From Beijerinckiaceae bacterium (GTDB taxonomy: Bacteria; Pseudomonadota; Alphaproteobacteria; Rhizobiales; Beijerinckiaceae): a stretch of 64,000 bases of DNA. Position numbers and translations under genes: made by a program. Of this stretch, positions 25,131 through 35,000 are shown piece after piece. Position 1 is the first letter of the stretch. Each line of letters starts with the position of its first letter. Location of the stretch: contig JAIETL010000004.1 of NCBI GenBank assembly GCA_019745195.1, positions 104,732 to 168,731 of the forward strand. Direction: 5' to 3'. The notes below the pieces were generated by a model. That model was not told the DNA's origin. It worked only from the letters and a program-made list of their open reading frames with translations, and searched no databases.

Positions 25131-28049
25131 TCAAGCCTGCAGCGCGTCCGCCAGCACGCGCGCGACATGCACCGCCTCGCGCCCCGCGCCGTCATGGATC
25201 TGATGGCGGCAGCTTGTGCCGTCGGCGACGATGAGGTCGTCCGGCCCGGCCTTGCGCACTGCCGGCAGCAGCGACAGCTCGCCCATGGCGAGCGAGACGT
25301 CGATGGTCTCGGCGGCGTAGCCGAAAGCCCCGGACATGCCGCAGCAGCTCGATTCGATCGGCCGGACCTCCAGCCCCGGAACAGCGCGTAACGTCGCCTC
25401 GACCGCGCCCATGGCGTCGAAGGCCTTCTGGTGGCAATGGCCGTGGAGATGGGCGATGCGGCCGGCCTGCGGGGCGAAGGGCAGGGTGGTCGTTCCCGCC
25501 TTGATGTCGGCGGCGAGCAGCTCCTCCAGCAGCAGCGCGGCCTTCGCCACCGGCTCGACCTCGGCCCTGGGCAACAGGGCCGAGAACTCGTCGCGGAAGG
25601 TCATCAGGCAGGAGGGCTCCAGCCCGACGATGCGCGCGCCCTTGGCGACGTAGGGCGCGAGCGCATCAAGCGTCCGGCGCGCCTCGGCCCGCGCCTCGTC
25701 GACGAGCCCCGCCGACAGGAAGGTGCGCCCGCAGCAGAGCGGCCGGCCGCCATCCACCGGCTCGACCTTGTGGATGCGGTAGCCGCCGGCAGCCAGCACG
25801 GTATCGGCGGCTTCCAGATTCTCGCGCTCGAAATAGCGGTTGAAGGTGTCGCCGAAGAGGACGACGTCGCGGCCGTCGCCCAGCACGTCGGCGACCTTCG
25901 CACGCTCACCGCCCTGCGCCCAGGGCCTGCGCCAGACCGGCAGCGAGCGCCTTGCGCTGAAGCCGGCGATCCGTTCGCTCAGCCGCGCCAGCAGCGGAAT
26001 TTTGTCGCGCAGATTCATCAGCGGCCTGAGCCGCGCCGCCCAGGGTGCATAGCGCGGCAGCCAGGCGATCAGCCGCTCCTTCAGCGGCAGCCCGTGCCTG
26101 CCATGGTAATGGTGCAGGAACTCGACCTTCATCCGCGCCATGTCGACGCCGGTCGGGCAGTCGCGCTTGCAGCCCTTGCAGGAGACGCAGAGATCGAGCG
26201 TCTCTTTCATCTCCGGCGAGGTGAAGGCGTCCGGGCCGAGCTGGCCGGAGATGGCGAGCCTTAAGCTGTTCGCCCGGCCGCGCGTAACATGCTGTTCCTC
26301 GCGCGTGGCGCGGTAGGAGGGGCACATCGTCCCGCCGCTCAACTTCCGGCAGGTGCCGTTGTTGTTGCACATCTCGACCGCGCCGCCGAGCCCGCCCCAG
26401 TCTGACCAGTCGAGCGCGGTCTGCGCCGGGATCGGCGTGGCGTAGCCCGGCGGAAACCGCATCAGCGAACGGTCGTCCATATGGTAGGGCCGGACGATCT
26501 TGGCCGGATTGAGCCGGTTGTCGGGGTCGAAGCCGTCCTTGACGGCCTCGAAGGCGCGGGTGAGGGGGCCGCCGAACATCGGCTCGACGAAATCCGACCG
26601 CGAGATGCCGTCGCCATGCTCGCCCGAAAACGAACCCTTGAACTGGCGTACCAGCGCGCAGGCTTCCTCGGCGATGGCGCGCATCGCCCTGACGCCGGCC
26701 TCGTCCTTCATGTTCAGGATCGGCCGCACATGCAGGCAGCCGACCGAGGCATGCGCATACCAGGTGCCGCGCGTGCCGTGGCGCTCGAACAGCGCCGTGA
26801 CCGCGTCGGTGTAGTCGGCCAGATGCTCGAGCGGAACCGCGCAGTCCTCGATGAAGGAGACCGGCTTCCCGTCGCCCTTCATCGACATCATGATGTTGAG
26901 GCAGGCCTCGCGCACCTCCCAGACCGGCTTCTGCCGCGCCGGCTCGACCACCTCGACGACGGCGTCGCTGAAGCCGTGGTCGGCCATGCACTGGTCGAGG
27001 CGCCTGAGATCGTGCTTCAGCGCGGCGAGGTCGTCGCCGGCGAACTCGACCAGCAGCAGGCAGTTCGGCTGGCCGCGCGTGATGTCGGCGAGCGTGCGCA
27101 CGAACAGCGGGATGTCGGCGCCGAGCACCAGAACGTTGTTGTCGACGAGCTCGACCGCGACGGGGCCGAGATCGACTATGTGCCGCGTCGTCTCCATCGC
27201 CGAACGGAAATCCGGGAAATGGCAGACACCCATGACGCGGTGGGTTGGCAGCGTCGAGAGCTTGAGCGTCGCCTCGGTGGTGATCGCGAGCGTTCCCTCC
27301 GAGCCGACCAGCAGATGCGACAGGTTGGGATTGGCCGGCAGCAATTCGTCGAGATTGTAGCCACCGACGCGGCGCTGCACTTTCGGGAAGATCGCCTCGA
27401 TCTCGGCGCGGTGGCCGTCCGCCAGCCTGAGCATGCGGGTCATCAGATCGCGCGCGCGGGCCGAGGCGTTGTCGCCGACCGGGCCATCGCCCAGCGCAAA
27501 CGGCTCGCCATCATGGAACATCGCCTTCATGGCGATGACATTGTCGACGGTCTTGCCGTAGCGCAGCGAGCGCGCGCCCGACGAATTGTTGCCGGTCATG
27601 CCGCCGATGGTGCAGCGGCTGGCGGTCGACGGCTCGACGGGAAAGAACAGCCCGTCCTTCTTCACCTGCGCGTTCAGCGCTTCCAGCACGAGGCCGGGCG
27701 CGACGGATATGGTCCGCGCCGCCGGATCATAGTCGCGGATGCCGTTGAAATGCCGGCTCATGTCGAGGATCAGCGCGTCGCCGATCGGCTGGCCGTTCTG
27801 GGAGGTGCCGCCGCCGCGCGCGATCACGGGCACGCCATGCTCGGCCGCGATCGTCAGCGCAGCCGCGATATCGGCTTCCGATTTCGGAAAGACCACGCCC
27901 TGGGGCATGATCTGGTAGATCGAGGCGTCGGTCGCATAACGTCCGCGTGTGAATGCGTCGAAGCGGACCCCGCCTTCGAGAGCCTGTTCCAGCCGGCGCT
28001 CGAGGCCGAGATTGCGGGACGAGAGCTTCGCCGATTGCGCGCCATGCAT
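25131..28049 (-). CDS. FAD-linked D-2-hydroxyacid dehydrogenase with Fe-S/CCG domains (YdiJ/GlcD-GlcF type)
   Basis: This 972-residue fusion oxidises a 2-hydroxyacid and passes electrons onward. The N-terminal FAD_binding_4 domain has VIARGGGTSQNGQ (about 75-87) and TIGGMTGNNSSGARSLRYGKT (about 137-160). The FAD-oxidase C-terminal domain follows (about 250-530). Two cysteine clusters of ferredoxin type come next: CNNNGTCRK near 561 with a later MCPSY, and CVSCKGCKRDCP near 619. Two CCG-type elements end the chain (LCCGRTFLSAG near 770, ESSCCGMSGAFG near 900), as in GlcF and heterodisulfide reductase. The order matches YdiJ-like D-2-hydroxyglutarate or D-lactate dehydrogenases. It is divergent from the aminotransferase at 28226, which makes glycolate, D-lactate or D-2-hydroxyglutarate plausible substrates. 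Confidence 0.88.
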   Translation of the reverse strand: MHGAQSAKLSSRNLGLERRLEQALEGGVRFDAFTRGRYATDASIYQIMPQGVVFPKSEADIAAALTIAAEHGVPVIARGGGTSQNGQPIGDALILDMSRHFNGIRDYDPAARTISVAPGLVLEALNAQVKKDGLFFPVEPSTASRCTIGGMTGNNSSGARSLRYGKTVDNVIAMKAMFHDGEPFALGDGPVGDNASARARDLMTRMLRLADGHRAEIEAIFPKVQRRVGGYNLDELLPANPNLSHLLVGSEGTLAITTEATLKLSTLPTHRVMGVCHFPDFRSAMETTRHIVDLGPVAVELVDNNVLVLGADIPLFVRTLADITRGQPNCLLLVEFAGDDLAALKHDLRRLDQCMADHGFSDAVVEVVEPARQKPVWEVREACLNIMMSMKGDGKPVSFIEDCAVPLEHLADYTDAVTALFERHGTRGTWYAHASVGCLHVRPILNMKDEAGVRAMRAIAEEACALVRQFKGSFSGEHGDGISRSDFVEPMFGGPLTRAFEAVKDGFDPDNRLNPAKIVRPYHMDDRSLMRFPPGYATPIPAQTALDWSDWGGLGGAVEMCNNNGTCRKLSGGTMCPSYRATREEQHVTRGRANSLRLAISGQLGPDAFTSPEMKETLDLCVSCKGCKRDCPTGVDMARMKVEFLHHYHGRHGLPLKERLIAWLPRYAPWAARLRPLMNLRDKIPLLARLSERIAGFSARRSLPVWRRPWAQGGERAKVADVLGDGRDVVLFGDTFNRYFERENLEAADTVLAAGGYRIHKVEPVDGGRPLCCGRTFLSAGLVDEARAEARRTLDALAPYVAKGARIVGLEPSCLMTFRDEFSALLPRAEVEPVAKAALLLEELLAADIKAGTTTLPFAPQAGRIAHLHGHCHQKAFDAMGAVEATLRAVPGLEVRPIESSCCGMSGAFGYAAETIDVSLAMGELSLLPAVRKAGPDDLIVADGTSCRHQIHDGAGREAVHVARVLADALQA

Positions 28050-28225
28050 GGTCGGTGTCTTCGATTCCTGCTTCAGCTGACGCTACCGTAACGCCGGCGG
28101 CGCATGCGGCAACAGCATCTCCGGGAAAGAGCGCTTGTCGAAACTCGGCACTTGGCACGCGTCTCCCGATCGCCAACACTTGCGCGCAACAGGCCCGACG
28201 ATGGCCGAAACCGAGAGGATACGCG

Positions 28226-29425
28226 ATGAGTGCTCAGCAAGGCCGGCATTTCCTGCACATTCCGGGTCCAAGCCCGATCCCGGACCGGATCCTGCGCGCG
28301 GTCGCCATGCCGATCATCGACCATCGCAGCGCCGAATTCGCCGTGCTCGGCAAGGAGGTTCTCGAGGGCTGCAAGACCATCTTCAAGACGAAGCAGCCCG
28401 TCGTGATCTACCCCGCGTCGGGCACCGGCGCGTGGGAGGCGGCAATCGTCAATACGCTTTCGCCCGGCGACACCGTGCTGATGGCGGAGACCGGGCATTT
28501 CGCCACGCTCTGGAAGCAGATCGCCACGCGCTTCGGGATCGAGGTCGAGTTCATCCCCGGCGACTGGCGGCGCGGGGCGGATCCCGACGTGATCGGCTCG
28601 CGGCTGGCCGAGGACAAGGCGCGCAGGATCAAGGCCGTGATGGTCGTCCACAACGAGACCTCGACCGGCGCGACCAGCCGCATCGCCGAGATCCGCAAAG
28701 CGATCGACGCCGCAGGCCATCCGGCGCTGTTCATGGTCGATACGATCTCGGGGCTCGGCTCGGCCGATTTCCGCCATGACGAGTGGCAGGTCGACGTCAC
28801 CGTCTCGGGCTCGCAGAAGGGCCTGATGCTGCCGCCCGGCCTGAGTTTCAACGCCGTTTCCGAGAAGGCCATGGCGGCCTCGAAAAGCAACAGGCTGCCG
28901 CGCTCGTTCTGGGACTGGCAGGAGATGGTCAAGATCAACGCTGGCGGCTTCTTCCCCTACACCCCGGCGACGAACCTGCTCTACGGGCTGAAGGAAGCGC
29001 TCGCCATGCTGCAGGAGGAGGGGCTCGATGCCGTCTTCGCCCGCCACAAGCGCCTCGCCGCCGCCTGCCGCGCCGCCGTCAAGGCGTGGGGGCTGGAGGT
29101 GCTCTGCCAGAACGAGGCCGAGCATTCGCCGGTGCTGACCGCCGTGATGATGCCGCCAAGCCACAGCGCCGATCGCTACCGCAAGATCGCGCTGGAGAAA
29201 TACAACATCTCGCTCGGCTCGGGTCTCGGCAAGGTCGCCGACAAGGTCTTCCGCATCGGCCATCTCGGCGAGTGCAACGAACTCATGCTTCTCGGCGCGC
29301 TCTCGGGCGTCGAGATGGGGCTGGCGGCTGCCGGCGTTCCCCATCGCAGCGGTGGCGTCGCCGCCGCAATGGCGATGTTCGAGGAGGGCGACGCCTCCAA
29401 TGCGCCGAGGGCGGCCGTCGCCTAA
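28226..29425 (+). CDS. sgaA: serine/alanine-glyoxylate aminotransferase (class V, PLP)
   Basis: This 399-residue class-V aminotransferase begins at ATG 28226 (MSAQQGRHFLHIPGPSPIP), with a GAGAGG site 8 bases upstream. Longer in-frame starts were rejected, because the added part is antisense to the neighbouring dehydrogenase. Family marks are the N-terminal PGPxPxP and DHRS segments, the SGTGAWEAA phosphate-binding stretch, VDTISGLGS with the cofactor Asp, and SGSQKGLMLPPG carrying the PLP lysine Lys198. Members transfer amino groups from serine or alanine to glyoxylate, in the serine cycle or photorespiration-like glycolate salvage. The divergent hydroxyacid dehydrogenase could supply glyoxylate, so the two may share a pathway (inference). 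Confidence 0.9.
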   Translation: MSAQQGRHFLHIPGPSPIPDRILRAVAMPIIDHRSAEFAVLGKEVLEGCKTIFKTKQPVVIYPASGTGAWEAAIVNTLSPGDTVLMAETGHFATLWKQIATRFGIEVEFIPGDWRRGADPDVIGSRLAEDKARRIKAVMVVHNETSTGATSRIAEIRKAIDAAGHPALFMVDTISGLGSADFRHDEWQVDVTVSGSQKGLMLPPGLSFNAVSEKAMAASKSNRLPRSFWDWQEMVKINAGGFFPYTPATNLLYGLKEALAMLQEEGLDAVFARHKRLAAACRAAVKAWGLEVLCQNEAEHSPVLTAVMMPPSHSADRYRKIALEKYNISLGSGLGKVADKVFRIGHLGECNELMLLGALSGVEMGLAAAGVPHRSGGVAAAMAMFEEGDASNAPRAAVA

Positions 29426-29450
29426 GGTTTCGCCGCCGAAACACAACGCT

Positions 29451-29553
29451 GTCATCCCGGGCAAGCGAAGCGCAGACCCGAGATCCATTCCGGAGCGGTT
29501 CAGGAATGGGTCCCGGATCGGCGCGGCTGAAGCCGCTTGTCCGGGACGACGGG
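29451..29553. repeat. palindromic intergenic repeat element
   Basis: A long interrupted palindrome lies between the aminotransferase and SapC genes. GTCATCCCGGGCAAGCG at the left pairs with CGCTTGTCCGGGACGAC at the right, and the inner arms are GATCCATTCC and GGAATGGGTCC. Such elements are scattered between genes in rhizobial-type genomes and can fold into a long hairpin. Here it lies between two converging genes, where it could also end both transcripts. Confidence 0.75.
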
Positions 29554-29578
29554 AGATATTGAATGGCGCAGCGAAAAC

Positions 29579-30307
29579 TCAGGCCGCCAGCGCCTCTGGC
29601 GCGCGGTTCCCGAGCGCGGAGAAATTGGTCATGCTGATCAGATGCGCGTAGATCGGCGCGAGATAGCCCTTGCGCTTGAGATCGAGCAGCGTCTCGTCCG
29701 GGAGCGCATTGAGTCTTTCCTCGGAAACCGCTGAAAAACCGTGGAAATTCGAGCTTGCGCCGGTCGGCGTGCGGATGTCGATCGTCACCGTCTGGAACAG
29801 GTCGAGCTCCTTGAGCGCGGCGGTGAAGGCGGCGGTGGCGCTCGCGGCGGCGGCATAGTCGGCGACGAAGGTGATCGCCTGCTGCAGGGCCGGGCTCGGC
29901 TCGCCGTCTTCGGTGAAGAGGCGGTCCCCTTCGCTCTCGCCGATGCCGGAAAAGCCGCCATCGAGGCAGATCACCTGCTGTTCCTGCGAGACGTCGCCGC
30001 CAATGAAGGGATAGCGCCTGACATAGGCCGGCGCATGCTGGCCGGCCCAGCGGCCCGACGCGTCGATGAAGTCGTTTCGCCCGCTGCGCATGCCCACCAT
30101 GAACAGCGGCGAAACTTGGCCCCCCTCCTCGATGAACAGGATCGGCATGTCGCGGCAGCCCAGCACGAACTCGGCCATCAGCGCGGGAATCACATGGCTG
30201 CCGGCCGCGAAGGCGAAGGGCTGCTCCGGGGTCGCGATGCGCAGGTCGCGATTGGTGTTCCGGTCGAGAACGATGATGCTGGAATAGAACAGGGGAAGCG
30301 GCGCCAT
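29579..30307 (-). CDS. SapC family protein
   Basis: The 242 residues match the SapC family pattern: an N-terminal segment with FAFAAGSHVIPALMAEF, a central PILFIEEGGQ, and RRYPFIGGD near the middle, with a variable C-terminal third (DLFQTVTIDIRTPTG, FHGFSAVSEERLNALPDE). There is no signal peptide, so the protein is probably cytoplasmic. SapC proteins are linked by name to the surface-layer cluster of Campylobacter fetus, but their biochemical role is not settled. The gene begins 36 bases after the TpsB transporter stop on the same strand, making it the last gene of the two-partner secretion operon. A helper role for the giant surface protein is inferred from this position alone. Confidence 0.8.
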   Translation of the reverse strand: MAPLPLFYSSIIVLDRNTNRDLRIATPEQPFAFAAGSHVIPALMAEFVLGCRDMPILFIEEGGQVSPLFMVGMRSGRNDFIDASGRWAGQHAPAYVRRYPFIGGDVSQEQQVICLDGGFSGIGESEGDRLFTEDGEPSPALQQAITFVADYAAAASATAAFTAALKELDLFQTVTIDIRTPTGASSNFHGFSAVSEERLNALPDETLLDLKRKGYLAPIYAHLISMTNFSALGNRAPEALAA

Positions 30308-30343
30308 GGTCGTGCTGAAGTCCTCTTGGGCGATAGCGACCTT

Positions 30344-32002
30344 TTACAGGGTCTTTCGCAGGGTCAACCGGAAATAGAGTTCGTGGTCGCGCTGGCTTGC
30401 GGTGACGCGCTGGAGCGGGCGGGCGACGCCGCCCTCCAGCGTCGCCCAGTCGACCGGCCGCCAGGCGAGGCCCGCGCCGACCGCTGTTGCGCGCCTCACC
30501 GACGGGAATGTCGCGAAGGTCGCGCCATGGTCGAGGAAGACGAAGGCGTCGAGGCTCTTCAGCGGGTCGGGCAGGGCGTAATGCAGTTCCGCTTGGCCGT
30601 AATAGCCGGAATCGCCGAAGGCCGCGCCGATCGGATAGCCGCGGATCGTCGTCGGCCCGCCGATCTGGAAGACCTGATCGCCCGGCAATTGCGTGATGCG
30701 CGAATACTGCCAGGCGCCGACCATCGAGGCGTAGATGTCGTCGCTGATGCGCAGGATCGTCGTGCTCGTGCCGGTGAAGAGCGTGAAGTCGCGCTTCTGC
30801 TGGGCGATGCGGTCCTCGAAATTGATCCGCGTCAGCGTCGGCGTCAGCATCTGCACGAAGCCGGGCAGGGTGATGTTCAGCGACAGCCCCCCGCTGACCT
30901 TTGTGTTGCGGCTGTTCGCCGTCTCGATGTCGAGCAGCTTGCTGTGGCTCAGACCTTTGCCGAGGCTCGCCGTCGCCTGCAGGAGCACGCTGTCGGTTGC
31001 GAAGACGGGCTGCGTCAGATTGATCGCGCCGCTCTCGGAGATGCCCTCCGGCCGGAGTTCCCGGCTCGGGCCGGTGACGATGTTGAAGGCCGAGCGCGTA
31101 TAGCTGACGCCGAGCCGGGTGCCGAAGGGCGAGACCGGGATGCCGTAGCTCAGGCTGCCGAGGATGCCGCCGCGGGAGCGCGAGCCGTAGAAGATCAGCC
31201 GGTCGTCGATGCCGAGCAGGCCGTGATGCTTCAGGAACAGCACGCCCTGGTAGCGCCCGGTCGATGTCACGCCCTGATTGTCCCAGGAGATCTGCGCGAG
31301 GTTGCGCGGGGGCTCGGTCGCGGCGAGTTCGAGATCGGTCAGCCCGAAGCTAGCGCCGGCGCGCAACTGCGCCCTGAGCTGCACCTCGTTGATCCGGTTG
31401 AAGATCGAGACCGTGCGGTTGAGCGCCGGCGCATCGACGACCTCGCCGGGACGCGCCGGAATCTGCGACTGCAGGTACCAGGGCCATGACTGCACCGCGC
31501 CGGTGACGCTGATCGCGCCGACCTTGCCCTCGATCAGGCTGACCTTGAGCGTCCCGCCGTCGAGTTTCTGCGGCGGCAGGATCGCGCTCGCCGTGACCTG
31601 GCCCTTGCCGGCATAGAGATCGTTGACCGCCTGAACCAGTTCGCCGATCGCGGCGAGATCGACCGTCCTGCCGAGATAGCGCTGGCGGATCGCTTCGAGC
31701 TCGGCCTCGCTCAGAAAGGCCGAGGGGCCGAACTCGATCTGTTTCAGCAGCACGGTCGCGCCGCCGGCGGGAAAGGTCAGCGGCGGCGGTCGATCGGGCG
31801 CGACGACGGCCGGGCCGCGCTGGCGCGGCGGCGTCGCCTGCCGCTCGAGGTCGAGCCGCTGGCGCTCGGCTTCGGTTTCGAGCGTGCGCGTCGTCAGCTG
31901 CGCGAGCCCGGGCGCCGCGCCCGACAGGAGCAGGGCGGCCGCGAACGTCGAGACGATCGGGCCCGCGGCGAGGCGGTCCCGCAGGCGCATGCCGGCGCTC
32001 AA
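30344..32002 (-). CDS. two-partner secretion outer-membrane transporter (FhaC/ShlB family)
   Basis: This 552-residue TpsB protein starts with a signal peptide ending near residue 35 (SGAAPGLAQ). A Pro/Arg-rich linker is followed by POTRA domains (about 75-240, containing LKQIEFGPSAFLSEAELEAI and KVSLIEGKVGAISVTGAVQS). A 16-strand-type barrel follows, carrying the FhaC-class loop motif TTIRGYPIG near residue 450 and ending in aromatic-rich strands (HELYFRLTLRKTL). It would secrete the giant partner encoded just upstream. Its ATG overlaps the stop codon of that partner (31999-32002), the normal TpsA-TpsB arrangement, which fixes the pairing. Confidence 0.94.
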   Translation of the reverse strand: MSAGMRLRDRLAAGPIVSTFAAALLLSGAAPGLAQLTTRTLETEAERQRLDLERQATPPRQRGPAVVAPDRPPPLTFPAGGATVLLKQIEFGPSAFLSEAELEAIRQRYLGRTVDLAAIGELVQAVNDLYAGKGQVTASAILPPQKLDGGTLKVSLIEGKVGAISVTGAVQSWPWYLQSQIPARPGEVVDAPALNRTVSIFNRINEVQLRAQLRAGASFGLTDLELAATEPPRNLAQISWDNQGVTSTGRYQGVLFLKHHGLLGIDDRLIFYGSRSRGGILGSLSYGIPVSPFGTRLGVSYTRSAFNIVTGPSRELRPEGISESGAINLTQPVFATDSVLLQATASLGKGLSHSKLLDIETANSRNTKVSGGLSLNITLPGFVQMLTPTLTRINFEDRIAQQKRDFTLFTGTSTTILRISDDIYASMVGAWQYSRITQLPGDQVFQIGGPTTIRGYPIGAAFGDSGYYGQAELHYALPDPLKSLDAFVFLDHGATFATFPSVRRATAVGAGLAWRPVDWATLEGGVARPLQRVTASQRDHELYFRLTLRKTL

Positions 32003-35000
32003 GGCTGCTCCCCGCCTCCGGCGAGATTGACCCGCGTGGCGACGCCGCCGCCGATGCTGGCGGTGGTCTCGGGATCGTTGCTGCGCCAGCGGCCGGTTTC
32101 GTCCAGCACGAAGCTGCGGGCCGTCTCGCCGAAGCTGGGGCCGGTCAGCATGGACGCTCCCAGGCGTGGCATGTCGCGCGCCATCGAGACCTCCGGTTCC
32201 CCACCATTGCCGCCAGGAATGCTGATCTGGTCGGAATCGAACCGGATGATCATGGCGTTGGTGCTGAGGCTACCACCGTTGAGCGAGACGAAGAAAGGCC
32301 GGTCGCGCTGATAGAGCTGGACATCGAAGCCGGTCAGCGGGGCGGGGCTGCGGTTGTTGGCGAAGACACGCAGACCCGGCGCATCGAGCCGGAGCGCGCC
32401 GGGCACGAAGGCCTGGAGCAGGTCGAAGCGGCGCGAGGTCGTCGCCAGCGCGCCGTCCACCGTCTCGAACCGCGTGGTCCGGAACGAGGCCGCGTCGACG
32501 GAGAGCGTGACCTGCTCCGCCGTGCGTCCGCGCGAGCCGGCGATGGTCAGATCGAGCGGCCCGCCGGAGGCCCCGGCGAGCTGTACGATGTTGGAAACGA
32601 TCGTGTTGCCTAGGATGACGATGCTGTCGCCCGCGCCGTAGCGGCCGAGCCGCACATCGTCGGGCGCGGTGAAGGCGCTGTTGCGCGCGGCTCCGACCGC
32701 GATCCTGATCGAGCCTCCTCCGCTCGCGCCCGCAAGCGCGGTCAGCGTCTGCGTCGCGACGATGCTGTCCCCGTTGATCGCACCTGCGCTTGCAAGCCCG
32801 GCGTCGCGGCCGGCGTCGAGCGCACCGAAGACGATGCGCTGGGCCGTGACCGAAATGTCGCTGCCGGCGCTCGCGGCCCCGATCGAGACGAGGCTGTTGG
32901 CCGAGGCGAGCGTCAGCGAGCCGCCGCTGCCGCCATTCTCGAGGCGCACCGCGCCATTGGCGAGGACGCGGCCATCGCGACCCGCGCTCAGGCGCGCGAC
33001 GGTGACGTCTCCGCCGGTCGAGACGAACTCGGCCGCGCCGCCGCTGCGCGCGGTCCCGACCTGGACCGTGGCTGCCGCCTGCAGCGCCAGCGCGCCGGCC
33101 GCGTCGAGGCTCGTCGCATCGACAAGGCCAGCGGTCGAGGCGACGGCGATGTCGCCGATCAACGTCGAGACGCTGCCGAGGCTGACCGTACCCACGCCGC
33201 GCAGCGTCGCCGTGTCGCCCGCGACGAGCGCGCCGATCGACATCGCGCCGCCCGAAAGCGTCGTGGCGCCGCCGGAGCGCAAAGAGGTGACGGTGAGGAG
33301 GCCGGCCGCATCGAGCCCGATCGCTGCGCCGGCGCGGGCCGACCGAAGCGTGACGCCGGCCGCGCTGGAGGTGACGGAAAGGTTGCGGCCGGCTTCGGCG
33401 GCGTCGAGCCCGATCGCGCCATTGGCGACGAGCGAGATGTCGCGACCTGCCGAGAAGGCCTGGATGGCGAGCGTCGAGCCCAGCGAGCTCGCGCTCAGAT
33501 CGCGGCCCGCCACCAGCGAATTCGCAGCAATCGTGCCTTGCGCCAGCAGCGCGATGTCGCGCGCGGCCGTGACGGCCCCGAGCGCGAGGCCGGCATTGGA
33601 CGAGCGCAGCACGACATCGCCCAGCGTCGTCAGGGCCGATTGCAGATCGACGCCGCCGGCACCATCCACCGTCAGCGCCGCGCCGGCGCGCAACGTCGTC
33701 GCGCGAACGATGCCGCTCGTCGAGACGATCGCGGTTTCGTTGGCGCTTGCCGCTTCGGTCAGCGCGATCAGGTCGCGCGCGGAGAGCGTGAGGCGGTCGG
33801 CGGCGTTCAGCGACCGCGCCTGGATGCCGCCGGCCGATGCCGTGGCGACCAGAGACCCGGTCAGCGTCCGGGCGCTGTCGAGCGTAACGCCGGCCGCGCC
33901 GACAAGCGTCGCGATCTGGCCCGACGAGAGCGTGTCGATGCGCAGCGCGCCGCCGCTTGAGGTCGCATCGACCGCGCCGCCGCTGGTCAGTTCGCCGATG
34001 GTGACCGCGCCGGGCCCGGTCGCCTCGACGCCGCCGGCGCTGGTCAGCCGCGTCGCCGTGATCGGGCCGCCGGCCGAGATCGCCCGCAGGTCGCCGGCCG
34101 TCGTCGTCGCCGTGCCGAGCGACACGGTCGTCGCGCCGATCACCTGCGCCGTGCCGCCGGCATTTAGCGTCGTGATGTCGATCGGGCCGGCCGAGGTCTG
34201 GACGAGGCTGGTCCCGCCGCTGGCGAGGCTGGCGATGGTGATCGCCTGCGCGGCGGAGAGGCCGGCCGCGCCGGCCGCTCTCAGCGTCGCGGCCGTGATG
34301 CCGGCTTGGCTGGAACCGATCGTGAGGTCGCCGAGCGTCGTCGTCGCGTTGCCCAGCGTGACGCCGTCGCGTCCCGCCAGCGTCGCTGTTCCGCCCGATG
34401 TCAGCGTCGTGATCGCGAGCGTGCCGGCCGACGAGGTGGCCTGTGTTGTCGTTCCGCTGGCCGTGGTCGTCACCGTGATCGCGCCCGGCGCGGTCAAAGT
34501 CAGCGCGCCCGCCGCGTCGAGCGTCGTCGCCGTGATGCCGGCCGTGAGCGAGGCGATCGAGAGATCGCCGCTCGTGGTGCGGGCGGTTCCCAGAGTGACG
34601 GCTCCGGAGCCGGACAGGATCGAGGCCCCGCCCGCCGTCAGCGCGACGAGGTCGAGCGTGCCGCCAAAAGAGGTGATGGTCGCGCCGCCGCCGGTGGAAA
34701 TGAGCGACGTCGTCACCGAAATTGCGCCTTGCGCGGTCAGGGTCGCAGCGCCAGCAGCGCTGAGCGTCGCCGCCACGATGCCGGCATGGCTTGAGGTAAC
34801 CGACAGATCGCCCGTCATGGTCATGGCGCTGCCGATCGTGACGCCGTTGCGACCGGCCATCGTCGCCGCGCCGCCCAAGCTCAGCGTCGTGATTGCGAGC
34901 GTGTCGGCCGAGGAGGTGGCCTGCGTCGTGCTTCCGCTGGTTGCGGTCGTTACGGCGATCGCGCCGGGCGCATTGACGGACAGAGCACCCGGAGCGTCGA

